DNA of 31,641 nucleotides, from NCBI RefSeq assembly GCF_000003605.2, contig NW_003108232.1, positions 1 through 31,641 on the forward strand, read 5' to 3'. Numbering within the stretch: position 1 is the stretch's first letter; the number at the start of each line of letters is the position of its first letter. Below the pieces are notes generated by a model. That model made no database searches. It worked only from the letters and a program-made list of their open reading frames with translations, and was not told the origin of the DNA. A program made the translations under genes and the position numbers. Of this stretch, positions 1 to 11,422 are shown piece by piece. The DNA comes from Saccoglossus kowalevskii (Eukaryota > Hemichordata > Enteropneusta > Harrimaniidae).

Positions 1-1048
1 CATGGACTAGGGGGTTTTACCCAGTGAACTAGGGGGTTTTACCCAGTGAACTAGAGGGTTTTACCCAGTGAACTAGAGGGTTTTACCCAGTGGACTAGAG
101 GGTTTTACCCAGTGGAGTAGAGGGTTTTACCCAGTGGACTAGAGGGTTTTACCCAGTGGACTAGAGGGTTTTACCCAGTGCACTAGAGGGTTTTACCCAG
201 TGCACTAGAGGGATTTACCCAGTGGAGTAAAGGGTTTTACCCAATGGACTAAAGGGTTTTACCCAGTGGACTAGAGGGTTTCATCCAGTGGACTAGAGGG
301 TTTCATCCAGTGGACTAGAGAGTTTTACCCAGTGGACTAGAGGGTTTTACCCAGTGGACTAGAGGGTTTTACCCAGTGGACTAGAGGGTTTTACCCAGTG
401 GACTAGAGGGTTTTACCCAGTGAACTAGAGGGTTTTACCCAGTGGACTAGAGGGTTTCATCCAGTAGACTAGAGAGTTTTACCCAGTGAAATAGAGGGTT
501 TTACCCAGTGGACTAGAGGGTTTTACCCAGTGGACTAGAGGGTTTTACCCAGTGGACTAGAGGGTTTCATCTAGTGGACTAGAGAGTTTTACCCAGTGGA
601 CTAGAGGGTTTTACCCAGTAGACCAGAGGGTTTTACCCAGTAGACCAGAGGGTTTTACCCAGTAGACCAGAGGGTTTTACCCAGTGGACTAGAGAGTTTT
701 GCCCTGTGGACTAGAGGGTTTTACCCAGTAGACTAGAGGGTTTTACCCAGTAGACGAGAGGGTTTTACCCAGTAGACTAGAGGGTTTCATCTAGTGGACT
801 AGAGGGTTTTACCCCGTGAACTAGAGGGTTTTACCAGTGGACTAGAGAGTTTTACCCAGTGGAACTAGAGAGTGTTACCCAGTGGACTAGAGAGTTTTAC
901 CCAGTAGACCAGAGAGTTTTACCCAGTAGACCAGAGGGTTTTACCCAGTAGACCAGAGGGTTTTACCCAGCGGACTAGAGGGTTTTACCCAGTGGACTAG
1001 AGAGTTTTACCCAGTGGATTAGAGGGTTTTACCCAGTGGATTAGAGAG
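1..1048. repeat. Higher-order unit, partial (TCACAT to GAAATA to TTTTGCCC)
   Basis: The first bases (CATGGACTAG) match the end of a TCACAT-type monomer, so the window opens inside a unit. GAAATA lies at 488, two monomers later than the usual 446-bp spacing. TTTTG landmarks follow at 697 and 1049. Bases about 93-555 recur at 12937-13390 (offset 12,844), sharing the rare GGGATTTACCC (about 210) and CCCAATGG (about 240) monomers. A small indel patch lies at 831-870. Confidence 0.8.
831..875. other. Small indel patch
   Basis: One TTTTACCAG (C lost) and one GTGGAACTAG (A gained) occur in adjacent monomers, together with a GAGTGTTACCC core. The two indels cancel, so the array returns to phase. Confidence 0.55.
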
Positions 1049-3029
1049 TTTTGCCCAGTGGACTAGAGGGTTTTACCCAGTAGACTAGAGGGTTTTACCC
1101 AGTAGACGAGAGGATTTTACCCAGTAGACGAGAGGATTTTACCCAGTAGACCAGAGGGTTTTACCCAGCGGACTAGAGGGTTTCATCCAGTGGCCTAGAG
1201 AGTTTTACCCAGTGGACTAGAGGGTTTTACCCAGTGGACTAGAGGGTGTTACCCCGTGGACTAGAGAGTTTTACCCAGTAGACCAGAGAGTTTTACCCAG
1301 TAGACCAGAGGGTTTTACCCAGTAGACCAGAGGGTTTTACCCAGCGGACTAGAGGGTTTTACCCAGTGGACTAGAGAGTTTTACCCAGTGGATTAGAGGG
1401 TTTAACCCAGTAGACTAGAGAGTTTTAACCAGTGGACTAGAGGGTTTTACCCAGTGGACTTGAGGGTTTTACCCAGTAGACCAGAGGGTTTTACCCAGTA
1501 GACCAGAGGATTTTACCCAGCGGACTAGAGAGTTTTACCCAGTGGACTAGAGGGTTTCATCCAGTGGACTAGAGGGTTTCTACCAGTGGACTAGAAAGTT
1601 TTACCCAGTGGACTAGAGGGTTTTACCCAGTGGACTAGAGGGTTTCATCCAGTGGACTAGAAGGTTTTACCCAGTGGACTAGGGGGTTTCATCTCATGGA
1701 CTAGACGGTTTTACTCAGTGGACTAGAGAGTTTTACCCAGTAGACCAGAGAGTTTTACCCAGTGGACTAGAGGGTTTCATCCAGTGGCCTAGAGAGTTTT
1801 ACCCAGTGGACTAGAGGGTTTTACCCAGTGGACTAGAGGGTGTTACCCCGTGGACTAGAGAGTTTTACCCAGTAGACCAGAGAGTTTTACCCAGTAGACC
1901 AGAGGGTTTTACCCAGTAGACCAGAGGGTTTTACCCAGCGGACTAGAGGGTTTTACCCAGTGGACTAGAGAGTTTTACCCAGTGGATTAGAGGGTTTTAC
2001 CCAGTAGACTAGAGAGTTTTAACCAGTGGACTAGAGGGTTTTACCCAGTGGACTAGAGGGTTTTACCCAGTAGACCAGAGGGTTTTACCCAGTAGACCAG
2101 AGGATTTTACCCAGCGGACTAGAGAGTTTTACCCAGTGGACTAGAGGGTTTCATCCAGTGGACTAGAGGGTTTTACCCAGTGGACTAGAGGGTTTTACCC
2201 AGTGGACTAGAGGGTTTCATCTAGTGGACTAGAGGGTTTCATCCAGTAAGCTAGAGGGTTTTACCCAGTGGACTAGAGGGTTTTACCCAGTGGACTAGAG
2301 GATTTCATCACATGGACTAGAGGGTTTTACCCAGTGAACTAGAGGGTTTTACCCAGTGGACTAGAGGGTTTTACCCAGTGGAGTAGAGGGTTTTACCCAG
2401 TGGACTAGAGGGTTTTACCCAGTGGACTAGAGGGTTTTACCCAGTGGACTAGAGGGGTTTTACCCAGTGCACTAGAGGGTTTTACCCAGTGGAGTAAAGA
2501 GTTTTACCCAGTGGACTAAAGGGTTTTACCCAGTGGACTAGAGGGTTTCATCCAGTGGACTAGAGGGTTTCATCCAGTGGACTAGAGAGTTTTACCCAGT
2601 GGACTAGAGGGTTTTACCCAGTGGACTAGAGGGTTTTACCCAGTGGACTAGAGGGTTTTACCCAGTGGACTAGAGGGTTTTACCCAGTGGACTAGAGGGT
2701 TTTACCCAGTGGACTAGAGGGTTTCATCCAGTAGACTAGAGAGTTTAACCCAGTGAAATAGAGGGTTTTACCCAGTGGACTAGAGGGTTTTACCCAGTGG
2801 ACTAGAGGGTTTTACCCAGTGGACTAGAGGGTTTCATCTAGTGGACTAGAGGGTTTCATCTAGTGGACTAGAGAGTTTTACCCAGTGGACTAGAGGGTTT
2901 TACCCAGTAGACCAGAGGGTTTTACCCAGTAGACCAGAGGGTTTTACCCAGTAGACCAGAGGGTTTTACCCAGCGGACTAGAGGATTTTACCCAGTGGAC
3001 TAGAGGGTTTTACCCAGTGGATTAGAGAG
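1049..3029. repeat. Higher-order unit, complete but shortened (1,981 bp)
   Basis: All landmarks occur in the usual order: TTTTG 1049, GTGTTACCCC 1247, TCTCAT 1692, GTGTTACCCC 1841, AAGC 2248, TCACAT 2308, GAAATA 2755, next TTTTG 3030. Spacings are 198, 445, 149, 407, 60, 447 and 275. The first two are each one 22-bp monomer short of the usual 220 and 467. The 447 is the usual 446 plus one extra G at about 2455. The final interval is ten monomers shorter than 495. Confidence 0.85.
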
Positions 3030-5509
3030 TTTTGCCCAGTGGACTAGAGGGTTTTACCCAGTAGACTAGAGGGTTTTACCCAGTAGACGAGAGGATTTTA
3101 CCCAGTAGACTAGAGGGTTTCATCTAGTGGACTAGAGGGTTTTACCCCGTGAAGTAGAGGGTTTTACCCAGTAGACCAGAGGGTTTTACCCAGTAGACCA
3201 AATGGTTTTACCCAGTGGACTAGAGGGTTTTACCCAGTGGACTAGAGGGTTTCATCTAGTGGACTAGAGGGTTTCATCTAGTGGACTAGAGAGTTTTACC
3301 CAGTGGACTAGAGGATTTTACCCAGTAGACCAGAGGGTTTTACCCAGTAGACCAGAGGATTTTACCCAGTAGACCAGAGGGTTTTACCCAGTAGACCAGA
3401 GGGCTTTACCCAGCGGACTAGAGGGTTTTACCCAGTGGACTAGAGGGTTTTACCCAGTGGATTAGAGAGTTTTGCCCAGTGGACTAGAGGGTTTTACCCA
3501 GTAGACTAGAGGGTTTTACCCAGTATACGAGAGGATTTTACCCAGTAGACTAGAGGATTTTACCCAGTAGACCAGAGGGTTTTACCCAGCGGACTAGAGA
3601 GTTTTACCCAGTGGACTAGAGGGTTTCATCCAGTGGCCTAGAGAGTTTTACCCAGTGGACTAGAGGGTTTTACCCAGTGGACTAGAGGGTGTTACCCCGT
3701 GGACTAGAGAGTTTTACCCAGTAGACCAGAGAGTTTTACCCAGTAGACCAGAGGGTTTTACCCAGTAGACCAGAGGGTTTTACCCAGCGGACTAGAGTGT
3801 TTTACCCAGTGGACTAGAGAGTTTTAACCAGTGGATTAGAGGGTTTTACCCAGTAGACTAGAGGGTTTTACCCAGTGGACTAGAGGGTTTTACCCAGTGG
3901 ACTAGAGGGTTTTACCCAGTGGACTAGAGGGTTTTACCCAGTGCACTAGAGGGTTTTACCCAGTGGAGTAAAGGGTTTTACCCAGTGGACTAAAGGGTTT
4001 TACCCAGTGGACTAGAGGGTTTCATCCAGAGGACTAGAGGGTTTCATCCAGTGGACTAGAGAGTTTTACCCAGTGGACTAGAGGTGTTACCCCGTGACTA
4101 GAGAGTTTTACCCAGTAGACCAGAGAGTTTTACCCAGTAGACCAGAGGGTTTTACCAGTAGACCAGAGGGTTTACCAGTAGACCAGAGGGTTTTACCCAG
4201 CGGACTAGAGGGTTTTACCAGTGGACTAGAGGGTTTTACCCAGTGGACTAGAGGGTTTCATCTAGTGGACTAGAGGGTTTCATCTAGTGGACTAGAGAGT
4301 TTTACCCAGTGGACTAGAGGGTTTTACCCAGTAGACCAGAGGGTTTTACCCAGTAGACCAGAGGGTTTTACCCAGCGGACTAGAGGATTTTACCCAGTGG
4401 ACTAGAGGGTTTTACCCAGTGGATTAGAGAGTTTTGCCCAGTGGACTAGAGGGTTTTACCCAGTAGACCAGAAGGTTTTACCCAGCGGACTAGAGGGTTT
4501 TACCCAGTGGACTAGAGAGTTTTACCCAGTGGATTAGAGGGTTTTACCCAGTAGACTAGAGAGTTTTAACCAGCGGACTAGAGAGTTTTACCCAGTGGAC
4601 TAGAGGGTTTCATCCAGTGGACTAGAGGGTTTCATCCAGTGGACTAGAGGGTTTCATCCAGTGGACTAGAGAGTTTTACCCAGTGGACTAGAGGGTTTTA
4701 CCCAGTGGACTAGAGGGTTTCATCCAGTGGACTAGAAGGTTTTACCCAGTGGACTAGGGGGTTTCATCTCATGGACTAGACGGTTTTACTCAGTGGACTA
4801 GAGAGTTTTACCCAGTAGACCAGAGAGTTTTACCCAGTGGACTAGAGGGTTTCATCCAGTGGCCTAGAGAGTTTTACCCAGTGGACTAGAGGGTTTTACC
4901 CAGTGGACTAGAGGGTGTTACCCCGTGGACTAGAGAGTTTTACCCAGTAGACCAGAGAGTTTTACCCAGTAGACCAGAGGGTTTTACCCAGTAGACCAGA
5001 GGGTTTTACCCAGCGGACTAGAGGGTTTTACCCAGTGGACTAGAGAGTTTTACCCAGTGGACTAGAGGGTTTTACCCAGTGGACTAGAGGGTTTTACCCA
5101 GTGGACTAGAGGGTTTCATCTAGTGGACTAGAGAGTTTTACCCAGTGGACTAGAGAGTTTTACCCAGTGGACTAGAGGGTTTTACCCAGTGGACGAGAGG
5201 GTTTTACCCAGTGAACTAGAGGGTTTTACCCAGTGGACTAGACGGTTTTACCCAGTGGACTAGAGGGTTTTACCCAGTGGACTAGAGGGTTTTACCCAGT
5301 GGACTAGAGGGTTTCATCTAGTGGACTAGAGAGTTTTACCCAGTGGACTAGAGGGTTTTACCCAGTAGACCAGAGGGTTTTACCCAGTAGACCAGAGGGT
5401 TTTACCCAGTAGACCAGAGGGTTTTACCCAGTAGACCAGAAGGCTTTACCCAGCGGACTAGAGGGTTTTACCCAGTGGACTAGAGGGTTTTACCCAGTGG
5501 ATTAGAGAG
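3030..5509. repeat. Scrambled stretch with partial units
   Basis: Landmarks are TTTTG 3030, 3470 and 4432; GTGTT 3690, 4085 and 4916; TCTCAT 4767. The 3470 to 3690 interval is the usual 220 bp and 4767 to 4916 the usual 149 bp, but AAGC, TCACAT and GAAATA are missing. A stretch like that after TCACAT (GGAGTAAAG near 3966) jumps at about 4085 straight into a GTGTTACCCC module, inside a homopolymer-contraction patch. Two TTTTG modules 440 bp (20 monomers) apart at 3030 and 3470 suggest a local duplication. Confidence 0.75.
4076..4225. other. Homopolymer-contraction patch at a module junction
   Basis: At least five single-base losses fall within 150 bp: GAGGTGTT for GAGGGTGTT, CGTGAC for CGTGGAC, TTTTACCAG for TTTTACCCAG (more than once) and GTTTACCAG. 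Neighbouring monomers are intact. The patch coincides with an abrupt switch from a TCACAT-type module to a GTGTT module. It looks like a consensus error at an assembly join rather than natural decay. Confidence 0.7.
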
Positions 5510-6549
5510 TTTTGCCCAGTGGACTAGAGGGTTTTACCCAGTAGACTAGAGGGTTTTACCCAGTAGACGAGAGGATTTTACCCAGTAGACGAGAGGATTT
5601 TACCCAGTAGACCAGAGGGTTTTACCCAGCGGACTAGAGGGTTTTACCCAGTGGACTAGAGAGTTTTACCCAGTGGACTAGAGGGTTTTACCCAGTGGAC
5701 TAGAGGGTTTTACCCAGTGGACTAGAGAGTTTTACCCAGTAGATCTAGAGAGTTTTACCCAGTAGACCAGAGGGTTTTACCCAGTAGACCAGAGGGTTTT
5801 ACCCAGTAGACCAGAGGGTTTTACCCAGTAGACCAGAGGGTTTTACCCAGTAGACCAGAGGGTTTTACCCAGTGGACTAGAGGGTTTTACCCAGTGGACT
5901 AGAGGGTTTTACCCAGTGGATTAGAGAGTTTTACCCAGTGGACTAGAGGGTTTTACCCAGTAGACCAGAGGGTTTTACCCAGTGGACTAGAGAGTTTTAC
6001 CCAGTGGACTAGAGGGTTTCATCCAGTAGCCTAGAGAGTTTTACCCAGTGGACTAGAGGGTTTTACCCAGTGGACTAGAGGGTGTTACCCCGTGGACTAG
6101 AGAGTTTTACCCAGTAGACCAGAGAGTTTTACCCAGTAGACCAGAGGGTTTTACCCAGTAGACCAGAGGGTTTTACCCAGCGGACTAGAGGGTTTTACCC
6201 AGTGGACTAGAGAGTTTTACCCAGTGGATTAGAGGGTTTAACCCAGTAGACTAGAGAGTTTTAACCAGTGGACTAGAGGGTTTTACCCAGTGGACTTGAG
6301 GGTTTTACCCAGTAGACCAGAGGGTTTTACCCAGTAGACCAGAGGATTTTACCCAGCGGACTAGAGAGTTTTACCCAGTGGACTAGAGGGTTTCATCCAG
6401 TGGACTAGAGGGTTTCATCCAGTGGACTAGAGGGTTTCATCCAGTGGACTAGACAGTTTTACCCAGTGGACTAGAGGGTTTTACCCAGTGGACTAGAGGG
6501 TTTCATCCAGTGGACTAGAAGGTTTTACCCAGTGGACTAGGGGGTTTCA

Positions 6550-6708
6550 TCTCATGGACTAGACGGTTTTACTCAGTGGACTAGAGAGTTTTACCCAGTA
6601 GACCAGAGAGTTTTACCCAGTGGACTAGAGGGTTTCATCCAGTGGCCTAGAGAGTTTTACCCAGTGGACTAGAGGGTTTTACCCAGTGGACTAGAGGGTG
6701 TTACCCCG
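6550..6708. repeat. Landmark module: TCTCAT to GTGTTACCCC, 149 bp (reference copy)
   Basis: A GGGGGTTTCATCTCAT monomer is followed by a GACGG monomer with TTTTACTCAG, then a GGCCTAG monomer, then GGGTGTTACCCCGTGG. TCTCAT starts at 1692, 4767, 6550, 10092, 11764, 15000, 16812, 18352, 20619, 21675, 22643, 25239, 28837 and 30179 (14 copies). In ten the distance to GTGTTACCCC is exactly 149 bp. At 18352 it is 171 (one more monomer), and at 25239 about 126 (one fewer, changed core). At 21675 and 30179 the module is cut by a junction. Confidence 0.88.
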
Positions 6709-7105
6709 TGGACTAGAGAGTTTTACCCAGTAGACCAGAGAGTTTTACCCAGTAGACCAGAGGGTTTTACCCAGTAGACCAGAGGGTTTTACCCAGCGGA
6801 CTAGAGGGTTTTACCCAGTGGACTAGAGAGTTTTACCCAGTGGATTAGAGGGTTTTACCCAGTAGACTAGAGAGTTTTAACCAGTGGACTAGAGGGTTTT
6901 ACCCAGTAGACCAGAGGGTTTTACCCAGTAGACCAGAGGGTTTTACCCAGTAGACCAGAGGATTTTACCCAGCGGACTAGAGAGTTTTACCCAGTGGACT
7001 AGAGGGTTTCATCCAGTGGACTAGAGGGTTTTACCCAGTGGACTAGAGGGTTTTACCCAGTGGACTAGAGGGTTTCATCTAGTGGACTAGAGGGTTTCAT
7101 CCAGT

Positions 7106-7171
7106 AAGCTAGAGGGTTTTACCCAGTGGACTAGAGGGTTTTACCCAGTGGACTAGAGGATTTCATCACAT
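7106..7171. repeat. Landmark module: AAGC to TCACAT, 60 bp (reference copy)
   Basis: The CCAGTAAGCTAGAG monomer and the following TTTCATCACATGG monomer occur together at 2248/2308, 7106/7166, 17368/17428, 18952/19012, 21175/21235, 23199/23259, 25769/25829 and 29393/29453. All eight pairs are exactly 60 bp apart. I saw AAGCTAG, and therefore AGCT, nowhere else. TCACAT also occurs without AAGC at 13413, 27193 and 30222. Confidence 0.9.
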
Positions 7172-7617
7172 GGACTAGAGGGTTTTACCCAGTGAACTAG
7201 AGGGTTTTACCCAGTGGACTAGAGGGTTTTACCCAGTGGAGTAGAGGGTTTTACCCAGTGGACTAGAGGGTTTTACCCAGTGGACTAGAGGGTTTTACCC
7301 AGTGGACTAGAGGGTTTTACCCAGTGCACTAGAGGGTTTTACCCAGTGGAGTAAAGAGTTTTACCCAGTGGACTAAAGGGTTTTACCCAGTGGACTAGAG
7401 GGTTTCATCCAGTGGACTAGAGGGTTTCATCCAGTGGACTAGAGAGTTTTACCCAGTGGACTAGAGGGTTTTACCCAGTGGACTAGAGGGTTTTACCCAG
7501 TGGACTAGAGGGTTTTACCCAGTGGACTAGAGGGTTTTACCCAGTGGACTAGAGGGTTTTACCCAGTGGACTAGAGGGTTTCATCCAGTAGACTAGAGAG
7601 TTTAACCCAGTGAAATA
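7166..7617. repeat. Landmark module: TCACAT to GAAATA, 446 bp (reference copy)
   Basis: The series runs TCACATGG, GAACTAG, GGAGTAG, canonical monomers, GCACTAG, GGAGTAAAG, GGACTAAAG, two TCATCC monomers, a canonical run, AGACTAGAGAG and GAAATAG. Length is 446 bp at 7166, 27193 and 29453. It is 447 at 2308 (one extra G), 468 at 23259 (one extra monomer), 405 at 13413 (two fewer monomers, three extra C) and 463 at 30222 (468 minus five single-base losses). GAAATA starts at 488, 2755, 7612, 13332, 13818, 15710, 16532, 23727, 24277, 26539, 27639, 29899, 30685 and 31300. Confidence 0.86.
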
Positions 7618-8267
7618 GAGGGTTTTACCCAGTGGACTAGAGGGTTTTACCCAGTGGACTAGAGGGTTTTACCCAGTGGACTAGAGGGTTTCATCTAGTG
7701 GACTAGAGAGTTTTACCCAGTGGACGAGAGGGTTTTACCCAGTAGACTAGAGAGTTTTACCCAGTGGACTAGAGGGTTTTACCCAGTGGACGAGAAGGTT
7801 TTACCCAGTGAACTAGAGGGTTTTACCCAGTGGACTAGAGGGTTTTACCCAGTGGACTAGAGGGTTTTACCCAGTGGACTAGAGGGTTTTACCCAGTGGA
7901 CTAGAGGGTTTCATCTAGTGGACTAGAGGGTTTCATCTAGTGGACTAGAGAGTTTTACCCAGTGGACTAGAGGGTTTTACCCAGTAGACCAGAGGGTTTT
8001 ACCCAGTAGACCAGAGGGTTTTACCCAGTAGACCAGAGGGTTTTACCCAGCGGACTAGAGGATTTTACCCAGTGGACTAGAGGGTTTTACCCAGTGGATT
8101 AGAGAGTTTTGCCCAGTGGACTAGAGGGTTTTACCCAGTAGACTAGAGGGTTTTATGCAGTAGACGAGAGGATTTTACCCAGTAGACTAGAGGGTTTCAT
8201 CTAGTGGACTAGAGGGTTTTACCCCGTGAAGTAGAGGGTTTTACCCAGTAGACCAGAGGGTTTTACC

Positions 8268-8312
8268 CAGTAGACACAGAGGGTTTTACCCAGTAGACTA
8301 GAGGGTTCATCC
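8268..8312. other. Small indel patch
   Basis: AGACACAGAGG replaces AGACCAGAGG and GGGTTCATCC has lost one T. The patch lies just upstream of the block copied at 17526. Confidence 0.55.
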
Positions 8313-8319
8313 AGTGGAC

Positions 8320-9020
8320 TAGAGGGTTTCATCCAGTGGATTATAGGGTTTTACCCAGTGAACTAGAGGGTTTCATCCAGTGGACTAGACGGTTTTACCC
8401 AGTGGACTAGAGGGTTTTACCCAGTAGACCAGAGGGTTTTACCCAGTAGACCAGAGGGTTTTACCCAGTAGACTAGAGGGTTTCATCAAGTGGACTAGAG
8501 GGTTTCATCCAGTGGACTAGAGGGTTTCATCCAGTGGATTAGAGGTTTTTACCCAGTGGACTAGAGGGTTTTACCCAGTGGACTAGAAGGTTTTACCCAG
8601 TGGACTAGACGGTTTTACCCAGTGGACTAGACGGTTTTACCCAGTGGACTAGAGTATTTTACCCAGTAGACCAGAGGGTTTTACCCAGTGGACTAGAGAG
8701 TTTTACCCAGTGGACTAGAGGGTTTCATCCAGTGGCCTACAGAGTTTTACCCAGTGGACTAGAGGGTTTTACCCAGTGGACTAGAGGGTGTTACCCCGTG
8801 GACTAGAGAGTTTTACCCAGTAGACCAGAGAGTTTTACCCAGTAGACCAGAGGGTTTTACCCAGTAGACCAGAGGGTTTTACCCAGCGGACTAGAGGGTT
8901 TTACCCAGTGGACTAGAGAGTTTTACCCAGTGGATTAGAGGGTTTTACCCAGTAGACTAGAGAGTTTTACCCAGTGGACTAGAGGGTTTTACCCAGTGGA
9001 CTTGAGGGTTTTACCCAGTA
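8320..9020. repeat. Duplicated block, partner at 17526-18226
   Basis: At offset 9,206 the two copies share several monomers seen nowhere else: TCATCAAG, GATTAGAGGTTTTTACCC, two consecutive GACGG monomers, GAGTATTTT and GGCCTACAGAG. Differences noticed include TTTTACCC against TTTTACAC (near 8571 and 17777) and GAGGGTGTT against GAAGGTGTT. The shared rare monomers make common descent clear. Confidence 0.82.
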
Positions 9021-11114
9021 GACTAGAGAGTTTTACCCAGTGGACTAGAGGGTTTTACCCAGTGGACGAGAAGGTTTTACCCAGTGAACTAGAGGGTTTT
9101 ACCCAGTGGACTAGAGGGTTTTACCCAGTGGACTAGAGGGTTTTACCCAGTGGACTAGAGGGTTTTACCCAGTGGACTAGAGGGTTTCATCTAGTGGACT
9201 AGAGGGTTTCATCTAGTGGACTAGAGAGTTTTACCCAGTGGACTAGAGGGTTTTACCCAGTAGACCAGAGGGTTTTACCCAGTAGACCAGAGGGTTTTAC
9301 CCAGTAGACGAGAGGGTTTTACCCAGTGGACGAGAAGGTTTTACCCAGTGAACTAGAGGGTTTTACCCAGTGGACTAGAGGGTTTTACCCAGTGGACTAG
9401 AGGGTTTTACCCAGTGGACTAGAGGGTTTTACCCAGTGGACTAGAGGGTTTCATCTAGTGGACTAGAGGGTTTCATCTAGTGGACTAGAGGGTTTCATCT
9501 AGTGGACTAGAGAGTTTTACCCAGTGGACTAGAGGGTTTTACCCAGTAGACCAGAGGGTTTTACCCAGTAGACCAGAGGGTTTTACCCAGTAGACCAGAG
9601 GGTTTTACCCAGCGGACTAGAGGATTTTACCCAGTGGACTAGAGGGTTTTACCCAGTGGATTAGAGAGTTTTGCCCAGTGGACTAGAGGGTTTTACCCAG
9701 TAGACCAGAAGGTTTTACCCAGCGGACTAGAGGGTTTTACCCAGTGGACTAGAGAGTTTTACCCAGTGGATTAGAGGGTTTTACCCAGTAGACTAGAGAG
9801 TTTAAACCAGTGGACTAGAGGGTTTTACCCAGTGGACTTGAGGGTTTTACCCAGTAGACCAGAGGGTTTTACCCAGTAGACCAGAGGATTTTACCCAGCG
9901 GACTAGAGAGTTTTACCCAGTGGACTAGAGGGTTTCATCCAGTGGACTAGAGGGTTTCATCCAGTGGACTAGAGGGTTTCATCCAGTGGACTAGAGAGTT
10001 TTACCCAGTGGACTAGAGGGTTTTACCCAGTGGACTAGAGGGTTTCATCCAGTGGACTAGAAGGTTTTACCCAGTGGACTAGGGGGTTTCATCTCATGGA
10101 CTAGACGGTTTTACTCAGTGGACTAGAGAGTTTTACCCAGTAGACCAGAGAGTTTTACCCAGTGGACTAGAGGGTTTCATCCAGTGGCCTAGAGAGTTTT
10201 ACCCAGTGGACTAGAGGGTTTTACCCAGTGGACTAGAGGGTGTTACCCCGTGGACTAGAGAGTTTTACCCAGTAGACCAGAGAGTTTTACCCAGTAGACC
10301 AGAGGGTTTTACCCAGTAGACCAGAGGGTTTTACCCAGCGGACTAGAGGGTTTTACCCAGTGGACTAGAGAGTTTTACCCAGTGGACTAGAGGGTTTTAC
10401 CCAGTGGACTAGAGGGTTTTACCCAGTGGACTAGAGGGTTTCATCTAGTGGACTAGAGAGTTTTACCCAGTGGACTAGAGAGTTTTACCCAGTGGACGAG
10501 AGGGTTTTACCCAGTAGACTAGAGAGTTTTACCCAGTGGACTAGAGGGTTTTACCCAGTGGACGAGAGGGTTTTACCCAGTGAACTAGAGGGTTTTACCC
10601 AGTGGACTAGACGGTTTTACCCAGTGGACTAGAGGGTTTTACCCAGTGGACTAGAGGGTTTTACCCAGTGGACTAGAGGGTTTCATCTAGTGGACTAGAG
10701 AGTTTTACCCAGTGGACTAGAGGGTTTTACCCAGTAGACCAGAGGGTTTTACCCAGTAGACCAGAGGGTTTTACCCAGTAGACCAGAGGGTTTTACCCAG
10801 TAGACCAGAGGGTTTTACCCAGTAGACCAGAAGGCTTTACCCAGCGGACTAGAGGGTTTTACCCAGTGGACTAGAGGGTTTTACCCAGTGGATTAGAGAG
10901 TTTTGCCCAGTGGACTAGAGGGTTTCACCCAGTAGACTAGAGGGTTTTACCCAGTAGACAAGAGGATTTTACCCAGTAGACTAGAGGATTTTACCCAGTA
11001 GACCAGAGGGTTTTACCCAGCGGACTAGAGAGTTTTACCCAGTGGACTAGAGGGTTTCATCCAGTGGCCTAGAGAGTTTTACCCAGTGGACTAGAGGGTT
11101 TTACCCAGTGGACT

Positions 11115-11422
11115 AGAGGGTGTTACCCCGTGGACTAGAGAGTTTTACCCAGTAGACCAGAGAGTTTTACCCAGTAGACCAGAGGGTTTTACCCAGTAGA
11201 CCAGAGGGTTTTACCCAGCGGACTAGAGGGTTTTACCCAGTGGACTAGAGAGTTTTACCCAGTGGATTAGAGGGTGTTACCCCGTGGACTAGAGAGTTTT
11301 ACCCAGTAGACCAGAGAGTTTTACCCAGTAGACCAGAGGGTTTTACCCAGTAGACCAGAGGGTTTTACCCAGCGGACTAGAGGGTTTTACCCAGTGGACT
11401 AGAGAGTTTTACCCAGTGGATT
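11115..11422. repeat. Tandem duplication of a seven-monomer (154 bp) block
   Basis: The series GTGTTACCCC, GGACTAGAGAG, AGACCAGAGAG, AGACCAG, AGACCAG, AGCGGACTAG, GGACTAGAGAG, GGATTAG occurs twice in succession, with GTGTT at 11121 and 11275, exactly 154 bp apart. It is found singly elsewhere. The copies look identical, implying a recent in-register duplication. Confidence 0.82.

Larger units (their letters stand above)
5985..7843. repeat. Long duplicated block, partner at 28272-30130
   Basis: About 1,858 bp (84 to 85 monomers) match 28272-30130 at a constant offset of 22,287 through every landmark (GTGTT, TCTCAT, GTGTT, AAGC, TCACAT, GAAATA). By eye I found three differences: AGTAGCC against AGTGGCC near 6029, GACAG against GAGAG near 6454, and AGTGG against AGCGG near 6577. 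No gap was seen. Divergence resumes at both ends. Confidence 0.85.
5510..8106. repeat. Higher-order unit, complete (2,597 bp)
   Basis: Order is complete: TTTTG 5510, GTGTT 6083, TCTCAT 6550, GTGTT 6699, AAGC 7106, TCACAT 7166, GAAATA 7612, next TTTTG 8107. From 6083 on the spacings are the usual values (467, 149, 407, 60, 446, 495). The extra length lies in 5510-6083 (573 bp instead of 220), which contains a run of AGACCAG monomers at about 5740-5870 and a single AGATCT at about 5742. This is the cleanest reference copy in the window. Confidence 0.87.
8107..10900. repeat. Scrambled stretch lacking AAGC, TCACAT and GAAATA
   Basis: Landmarks are TTTTG 8107, GTGTT 8789, TTTTG 9669, TCTCAT 10092 and GTGTT 10241 (149 bp after TCTCAT). 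Two successive stretches at about 9035-9230 and 9320-9520 repeat the same series (GGACGAGAAGG, GAACTAG, then TCATCTAG monomers). Bases 8320-9020 recur at 17526-18226 with shared rare monomers. A small indel patch lies at 8270-8310. A one-off TTTAAACC monomer occurs at about 9800. Confidence 0.75.

Noticed and set aside
5736-5760. Inserted sequence or site at AGATCTAGAG
   Set aside because: It is a single added T in an AGACTAG-type monomer creating a one-off AGATCT; flanking monomers are unchanged.
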